In this document: positions 6,549-10,735 of the stretch, piece after piece
How positions within the stretch are numbered: the first letter of the stretch is position 1
Layout of the letters: each line of letters starts with the position of its first letter
Assembly: GCA_001773295.1 (NCBI GenBank)
Contig: MEWG01000023.1
Location: 1 to 10,735 of the forward strand
DNA: 10,735 bases
Direction: 5' to 3'
From: a candidate division WWE3 bacterium RIFOXYD1_FULL_39_9
Lineage (GTDB): Bacteria > Patescibacteriota > WWE3 > UBA101185 > UBA10185
Translations under genes and position numbers: made by a program
Notes under the pieces: generated by a model
What the model saw: only the letters and a program-made list of their open reading frames with translations
What the model was told of the DNA's origin: nothing
The model's database searches: none

Positions 6549-7548
6549 TTTCGGCGTCGATAAAGATGTCGAGATCACCGTCTAATACTTTTTCGGGGTT
6601 AGTGCTCTCTACATCTGTCCTCAAATCTTTAACAAGTTTGTATGGATGTAAAACATAGTTTCTTATTTGATTTCCCCATCCAGGTGTTTGATAGGTGCCC
6701 TTAAGTCCTTTTTTCTCCATTTCAATTTCTTCTAATCTGGCCACGTACAGTTTGGACTTCAACAGTTTTAAGGCTTTTTCCCTATTTTTTCCTTGGTATC
6801 TTTCCTCCTGACATTCAATAATAATTCCGGAAGGGATATGTTTTAATCTAACGGCAGTTGAAACTTTATTTACATTTTGTCCGCCGTGGCCGCCTGCGCG
6901 ATAAAATTCCCACTCAAGTTCTTCCTCTTTTACTTCAATTTCCACATCATTCTCAATTATTGGGGTTACTTCTACCAGTGCAAACGAGGTTTGTCTAAGA
7001 CCATCGGCATTAAAAGGGGATTGTCTAACAAGTCTGTGTACTCCTGCTTCCTTCTTTAAAAAACCATATGCATAGAGACCGTTTAATTCAAAAGTTACAC
7101 TTTTTAATCCAGCTTCGTCGCCGGGAATTTTGTTATCTTCTTCTAAGTCCCATTTTTTACTTTCTGCGTATCGGGAATACATTCTGTAAAGCATTGCTGT
7201 CCAGTCCATCGCTTCAGTTCCGCCCTGTCCTGAGTGAATAGAAATCAGCGCGTTATTAATATCATGTTTACCTGAAAGAAACGTTTTAAGCTCGAGTACT
7301 TTAAAATCGGTTTCGAATTCTGCAACCTTGTCTTCCTCTAACATGAGTTCGAGCATTTCGTAATCCTCAATATCCCTTTGTAACGAGGATACGTCTTTAG
7401 AAATTTTCTGACCTTCTTCCCAATCCTCCCACAACTTCTCGTCGCTAAGACGTTCTTTAAGCTGTTTAATTTTCTGTCTTTTTTCGTCGATAAACAGGGC
7501 TTTTTTTAGGTTGCTTAGTCTTTCTTTGTATTCTTCAGGGTTTTGCAT
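6538..7548 (-). CDS. prfB: Peptide chain release factor 2 (RF2)
   Basis: 336 residues. Release factors trigger peptidyl-tRNA hydrolysis at stop codons. The SPF tripeptide (177-179, in RQSPFNADG) that reads UGA/UAA marks RF2 rather than RF1 (PxT). The GGQ catalytic motif is at 222-224 (GGHGGQNVNKVST), and HSGQGGTEAMDW (105-116) and WGNQIRNYVLHPYKLVKDLR (291-310) are typical. The N-terminal coiled-coil domain is complete. Most bacterial RF2 genes contain a programmed +1 frameshift at an in-frame UGA near codon 25; here the region (residues 14-24, LKKALFIDEKR) reads straight through, so there is no autoregulatory frameshift. ATG 7548 has no recognisable Shine-Dalgarno. The gene lies 41 bases downstream of the Clp ATPase, on the same strand. 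Its presence implies UGA is used as a stop, and no gene here contains an in-frame UGA. Confidence 0.95.
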   Translation of the reverse strand: MQNPEEYKERLSNLKKALFIDEKRQKIKQLKERLSDEKLWEDWEEGQKISKDVSSLQRDIEDYEMLELMLEEDKVAEFETDFKVLELKTFLSGKHDINNALISIHSGQGGTEAMDWTAMLYRMYSRYAESKKWDLEEDNKIPGDEAGLKSVTFELNGLYAYGFLKKEAGVHRLVRQSPFNADGLRQTSFALVEVTPIIENDVEIEVKEEELEWEFYRAGGHGGQNVNKVSTAVRLKHIPSGIIIECQEERYQGKNREKALKLLKSKLYVARLEEIEMEKKGLKGTYQTPGWGNQIRNYVLHPYKLVKDLRTDVESTNPEKVLDGDLDIFIDAEIRA

Positions 7549-7589
7549 ACAGGTTAATATATCACGAATGTCGATTCTGGAAAAATCGT

Positions 7590-10178
7590 TTAGGCCGTAC
7601 TTACAGGCTTTTCTTCGTCAAAAACTTCATTGCCCAATTCTACTTCGTCTCCCATTTTAAATTCTTTTGTCAGTATTTTTACAGCCAAGTACGACTCAAC
7701 AGTATCTTCAATTACGCGCGCTAAAGGCCGCGCTCCCCATTCAGGGCTGTAACCGCGTTTCATTAATTCATCCAAAACCTCTTCTTTAAAGCTTAGCTTA
7801 ATACCTTTTGCTTCAGCGGATTCGTAAACACGTTTTAACAGAAGTTTCGTGATGTCTCTTACATTTTCCATAGTGAGAGGATTAAAGACGATAATACCTG
7901 AAAATCTATTTAGGAATTCTGGTGCAAAGTGAGCGTGTACATCTTTCATTGCCGTATCCTGCATCTCTTGATTAGAGCCTTTTTTGTTAAAGATTTCCTG
8001 AATTGATCTGGTTCCTACGTTGCTGGTTGCGATGATCAAAGTGTTTGTAAAATCAATTTCCAATCCCGAAGAATCGGTTAATCTTCCCTCGTCCAGCACT
8101 TGCAAAAATGTGAGCAAAATATTTGGGTGAGCTTTTTCAATCTCGTCCAATAATAAAAGCGCAAAAGGTTTTGATCTAATTGCTTCAGTAAGTACGCCTT
8201 TAGTGCTCCCGTCAGGTGATCCAAGTAATCTGGTCATGCTATCAAGTTGCTGATATTCGCTCATATCCAGCCTAATCATGTTTTTTGTATCGCCAAAATA
8301 GGACTTTGCCAACGCTTTTGAGGTCTGTGTTTTTCCAACACCTGTCGTTCCTACAAATAAAAAGCTGGCAATCGGCTTACCTTCGTTTCTTATTCCTGCG
8401 CGAGCTCTTTTTAGCGCCGAAGCGACCTGTTTAATTGCATGATCTTGGCCAATTACCATTTTTTTCATTTCGGCTTCAATATTTAAAAGCTTAGTTGATT
8501 CCTCATCGGTTAGAAGTTGAGAAGGAACGTGGGTAATTTCTGATATTACGTGTTCTACTGCGCGCGAATCCAAGTATTTTGAAGTCTCCGCAACTGCGGA
8601 TGCCGCGCGGTCCATTATGATAATTGCTTTATCCGGCAAGACTCTATCGTGAATAAGTTTTCTAGATAATTCCAGAGTTTTTTCAACTGCTTTGTACGAA
8701 ACTAAAATTTTCTTCTTTTTTTCAATCTCTCTAATTACATATTTAAGAATTCCAATCGTTTCATCTACGGAAGCTTCGTCAATTTCCAGAATATTAAATA
8801 ATCTTGAAAACGCCCCATTCGGTTCAATATATTTACGATAATTTTGTATTGTGGTGGCACCGATAAACTGTATGGTGTTAGAAGACAGCTCGGGCTCAAG
8901 AAGGGAATAGATCGCGGCTACTTCGGGGCTTTTGTCTCCACCGCCGGTTACTAAAGTATGTATCTCATCTATAAAAAGGATTATGTCACCGGAACTTTTT
9001 GCTTCAGAAATTGCGTATCTCAATCTTTCAGCAATTTCACCTACAGTTCGCGTACCCGTTAATATACCTGCCAACTGAAGGCTCACAATGCGTTTGTTTA
9101 CAATTGACTTGAACTGAGTGCCCTGCATTACCTTATATGCAATACCTCTCACCAGAGAGGTCTTACCGCATCCTGGGGCACCTATTATCAGGATATTCTC
9201 GTTACTTCCGCTTAACATTTCTCCCAGTTTTTTTATTGAATTCTCTCTAACAGTAAATCTTGTATAACCGCCTTTTATGGCCATTTTTGTAAAATCTTCG
9301 CTCATGGAGTCAAGAAGCGGCGTAACCCTTCCGGTCATGCCTTTTCCGGTACCTCCGAGAATCAGACTTTCGAAGTCGTCCTGCCAAATATACATTTTAG
9401 ATAGCTCTTCTTTTTCTTCGAGAGTCCATCTCACTCCTCTTTCAATCGAGTCAATTTTGGTGCCAAATGTTGAAAGAAAAAGCTCGTAATTAGGAAGAGT
9501 TTTAATCAACGCTACAAAGAGGTGCTCGATTTCCACATATCTTGTACCAGTAGCCTTAGCAAAAGTGTAAAGATTTGGCAGAAGTTGTGAAAAGTTGTAA
9601 TGCGGCGCGTTTTGGAACTTTTCCACGAACTCGACATTTTGAAGCTCAAGTTTCCTTAAAAGATAGTAAACTTCTTTTGTGTTTAGTAGCTGTTCTAAGC
9701 TTGTTCTTGGATTGTCCTGAAGTTTATCGTAAATGTTTTTAACTGCGGGTCTGAAAGCTTTCAGGCAGTCCTCCTCAGTACATTCGGAAACTCTTTTTTC
9801 AGGAGCGTCTCGTGTATAAATGGACCAAACAAGGTAAGTTAATAATAAAACCGGGAATAAAACTATCTTATATTGAATAAAAATTGCAGCCGGCAGCAGT
9901 AACCAGATTACCGGCGCCACTAAAGCTGCAATACTCATAACTATTACAAAAATCGAACCAAAGAAAATTTCAAAAATTCGAACGGTAAAACCAATGCTCC
10001 TGCCTATTATCGTGTAGTCGCCAAATAGGGGAGTGAAAATTAGCCTTAAATTAATGGTAAAAGAGAGGTGGTTATTAATTATTAACAGGATTCTTTTCAA
10101 CAGTGTAAATATGCGTTTGGGAGTTTTTATAGCCCACCAGTATACAAACAGGTGCGGTGGTTTAAGCAGGGATCTCAT
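7590..10178 (-). CDS. Membrane-anchored ClpA/ClpC/ClpB-type double AAA+ ATPase
   Basis: 862 residues. An unusual N-terminal region (1-125) holds WW-rich and basic segments and about three hydrophobic helices (roughly 60-121), which would anchor it in the membrane. Residues about 160-250 look like a divergent single Clp N-type helical domain (EIEHLFVALIK). D1: Walker A GAPGCGKT 333-340, Walker B LFIDE 401-405, sensor-1 GATT, R459 as arginine finger (RLF, normally RRF). D2: Walker A GTTGVGKT 610-617, Walker B LLLLDE 674-679, sensor-1 TSN 718-720, arginine finger R758 (FLNRF), sensor-2 GARPL 815-819. The middle coiled-coil domain of ClpB/ClpC is absent. Both ring pore loops are non-canonical: Tyr replaced by Thr at 378 in D1, and a shortened GSPDGSTKG in D2 lacking GYVG. 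No hydrophobic-Gly-hydrophobic ClpP-docking tripeptide is visible in D2. It acts on proteins at the membrane; substrates are unknown. I recall similar membrane-anchored Clp proteins annotated in Patescibacteria. Confidence 0.88.
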   Translation of the reverse strand: MRSLLKPPHLFVYWWAIKTPKRIFTLLKRILLIINNHLSFTINLRLIFTPLFGDYTIIGRSIGFTVRIFEIFFGSIFVIVMSIAALVAPVIWLLLPAAIFIQYKIVLFPVLLLTYLVWSIYTRDAPEKRVSECTEEDCLKAFRPAVKNIYDKLQDNPRTSLEQLLNTKEVYYLLRKLELQNVEFVEKFQNAPHYNFSQLLPNLYTFAKATGTRYVEIEHLFVALIKTLPNYELFLSTFGTKIDSIERGVRWTLEEKEELSKMYIWQDDFESLILGGTGKGMTGRVTPLLDSMSEDFTKMAIKGGYTRFTVRENSIKKLGEMLSGSNENILIIGAPGCGKTSLVRGIAYKVMQGTQFKSIVNKRIVSLQLAGILTGTRTVGEIAERLRYAISEAKSSGDIILFIDEIHTLVTGGGDKSPEVAAIYSLLEPELSSNTIQFIGATTIQNYRKYIEPNGAFSRLFNILEIDEASVDETIGILKYVIREIEKKKKILVSYKAVEKTLELSRKLIHDRVLPDKAIIIMDRAASAVAETSKYLDSRAVEHVISEITHVPSQLLTDEESTKLLNIEAEMKKMVIGQDHAIKQVASALKRARAGIRNEGKPIASFLFVGTTGVGKTQTSKALAKSYFGDTKNMIRLDMSEYQQLDSMTRLLGSPDGSTKGVLTEAIRSKPFALLLLDEIEKAHPNILLTFLQVLDEGRLTDSSGLEIDFTNTLIIATSNVGTRSIQEIFNKKGSNQEMQDTAMKDVHAHFAPEFLNRFSGIIVFNPLTMENVRDITKLLLKRVYESAEAKGIKLSFKEEVLDELMKRGYSPEWGARPLARVIEDTVESYLAVKILTKEFKMGDEVELGNEVFDEEKPVSTA

Positions 10179-10195
10179 AATGTATTAAGGATATC

Positions 10196-10237
10196 AAAAA
10201 AACCTACCCCCATGTACATTTTCGTTGTACACGGGGG
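10196..10237 (-). terminator. Intrinsic terminator for the TasA-like gene
   Basis: Read on the minus strand: CCCCCGTGTACA, a 7-base loop, then TGTACATGGGGG, followed by TAGG and a run of seven T. The stem is 12 base pairs with one G-U wobble on the minus strand (an A-C mismatch on the plus strand), so the structure and T-tract favour the leftward direction. It ends transcription 6 bases beyond the stop of the gene at 10244 and lies only 17 bases upstream of the Clp ATPase start codon. No convincing promoter for the Clp gene could be placed in the remaining space. Confidence 0.85.
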
Positions 10238-10243
10238 ATTTTC

Positions 10244-10735
10244 CTAAAGAGTTATGGAGTCGAATTCAAAGTCAAAAATGCCCGATTTGCCTTGTTTTGT
10301 GTCACTGACAGTATCCGTGGAGAACTTAAGCAGCAGACCTTTTACAGCACCCTGCCCCAGAGTACCAAGGCTGTAGCCCTCAGTTTTCCATTTGACTAAT
10401 GTTTTCTTCCCATAGCTTGTACCAAGTTCACCGGTATCCACAATCCCGTTGTTGTTCGCGTCATCCCAGTCGAATAACTCGACGAAAATAATGCTTCTTA
10501 AATCATCCGGATCGTTTGCTGTCAGATAGTTTGCGTTAGAAGTGAGTTGTACCTGAGTAGATCCGTTATTGTATATTTTGAGCATGTAATCCTGCGACCA
10601 ATTGGCACTAATATTTACAAACCCTGCGCCTTGAAGCTCATCTGTTAAGTTTTGTGAGTCGGTACTTCCAGCAAGGTCAATTAAGAGTTTTATATCAGAA
10701 CTTCCGATCGAAAAAGTCGTACCTAGTACCTTACC
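10244..10735 (-). CDS. TasA/camelysin-like secreted surface protein, C-terminal part (5' end beyond window edge)
   Basis: 163 residues are visible, open to the window edge, so the start and any signal peptide lie to the right. The visible beginning, FSIGSSDIKLLID, is the hallmark stretch after the signal peptide in the TasA/camelysin (SipW-dependent) family, and WSQDYMLKIYNNGSTQVQL matches the 'v-v-NnGs--a-L' strand. Later LGTLGQGAVKGLLLKF and the end GKSGIFDFEFDSITL match the closing beta-strands of that jelly-roll fold. A 12-residue loop DANNNGIVDTGE (coding 10427-10462) matches an EF-hand/dockerin-type calcium loop (D1, N3, N5, G6, D9, E12). TasA-like proteins form extracellular fibres or cell-surface coats. 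Internal ATG 10585 is not a likely start, because the upstream sequence stays homologous. Ends at TAG. Whether it forms fibres here is inference. Confidence 0.75.
   Translation of the reverse strand, partial: GKVLGTTFSIGSSDIKLLIDLAGSTDSQNLTDELQGAGFVNISANWSQDYMLKIYNNGSTQVQLTSNANYLTANDPDDLRSIIFVELFDWDDANNNGIVDTGELGTSYGKKTLVKWKTEGYSLGTLGQGAVKGLLLKFSTDTVSDTKQGKSGIFDFEFDSITL
10427..10462 (-). other. EF-hand-like calcium-binding loop in the TasA-like protein
   Basis: Encodes DANNNGIVDTGE, with oxygen ligands at loop positions 1, 3, 5, 9 and 12, Gly at 6 and a hydrophobic residue at 8, the canonical pattern. Calcium binding is inferred from the motif alone. Confidence 0.6.

Noticed and set aside
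6877..7059. A short plus-strand reading frame within prfB, and similar frames opposite the Clp, RNase J and Nudix genes
   Set aside because: They are antisense or out-of-frame shadows of well-supported genes with no recognisable protein features.
7590..10178. UGA recoded to glycine, as in Gracilibacteria or Absconditabacteria
   Set aside because: No gene contains an in-frame UGA at conserved positions, and RF2 is present.
10150..10200. TTGATA just upstream of the Clp gene as a -35 promoter box
   Set aside because: No acceptable -10 box at 16-18 bases; one would fall inside the coding sequence. The match is part of the T-tract and likely chance.
10244..10585. ATG 10585 as a complete 113-residue gene
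   Set aside because: The frame stays open to the window edge and the upstream 50 codons carry the family's N-terminal signature, so the gene is a longer partial one.
1..10735. tRNA genes, CRISPR array, insertion sequence or phage genes
   Set aside because: No cloverleaf-like, repeat-spacer, transposase or inverted-repeat signals were seen, and the gaps between genes are too short to hold them.

Overview
The window looks like a compact chromosomal segment from a Candidate Phyla Radiation (Patescibacteria) bacterium. The evidence is moderately AT-rich DNA, near-zero intergenic spacing, almost no recognisable Shine-Dalgarno sequences, a membrane-anchored Clp ATPase of a type I associate with that group, a Lon-like ATPase that stops before the protease domain, and a TasA/camelysin-like surface protein. 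The exact phylum cannot be settled from the sequence. I see no tRNA, rRNA, CRISPR array, insertion sequence or phage gene, and no gene-free stretch longer than about 75 bases.

Layout. Positions 1-6548 hold a rightward, operon-like run: the end of a Lon-like AAA+ ATPase, an RppH-like Nudix hydrolase, a family 4 uracil-DNA glycosylase, RNase J (interrupted by an in-frame TAA), an FtsK/SpoIIIE DNA translocase, a RodZ-like membrane protein, and a small single-pass membrane protein. It meets, with an 11-base tail-to-tail overlap, a leftward run: peptide chain release factor 2 (6538-7548), preceded by a large membrane-anchored double-AAA+ Clp ATPase (7590-10178). To the right, an intrinsic terminator (10196-10237) follows the end of a leftward TasA/camelysin-like secreted protein gene that runs off the window edge.

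How the genes fit together. The rightward run pairs a probable RNA 5'-pyrophosphohydrolase (RppH-like) with a 5'-monophosphate-preferring ribonuclease (RNase J), which together would form a 5'-end-dependent RNA decay route. It adds uracil repair, chromosome segregation (FtsK) and cell-shape or envelope functions (RodZ-like). The leftward pair concerns translation termination and membrane-associated protein remodelling.

The most interesting points are: (1) an RNase J reading frame cut by a single TAA at the position of a usually aromatic residue, with intact homologous sequence on both sides; (2) a membrane-anchored Clp ATPase that lacks the canonical aromatic pore loops in both ATPase rings and shows no ClpP-docking tripeptide; (3) a family 4 UDG with His in place of a cluster-ligand Cys and a C-terminal beta-clamp-like hexapeptide; (4) an FtsK with Glu in place of the Walker B Asp. 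I see no clear evidence of an entirely new multi-gene system.
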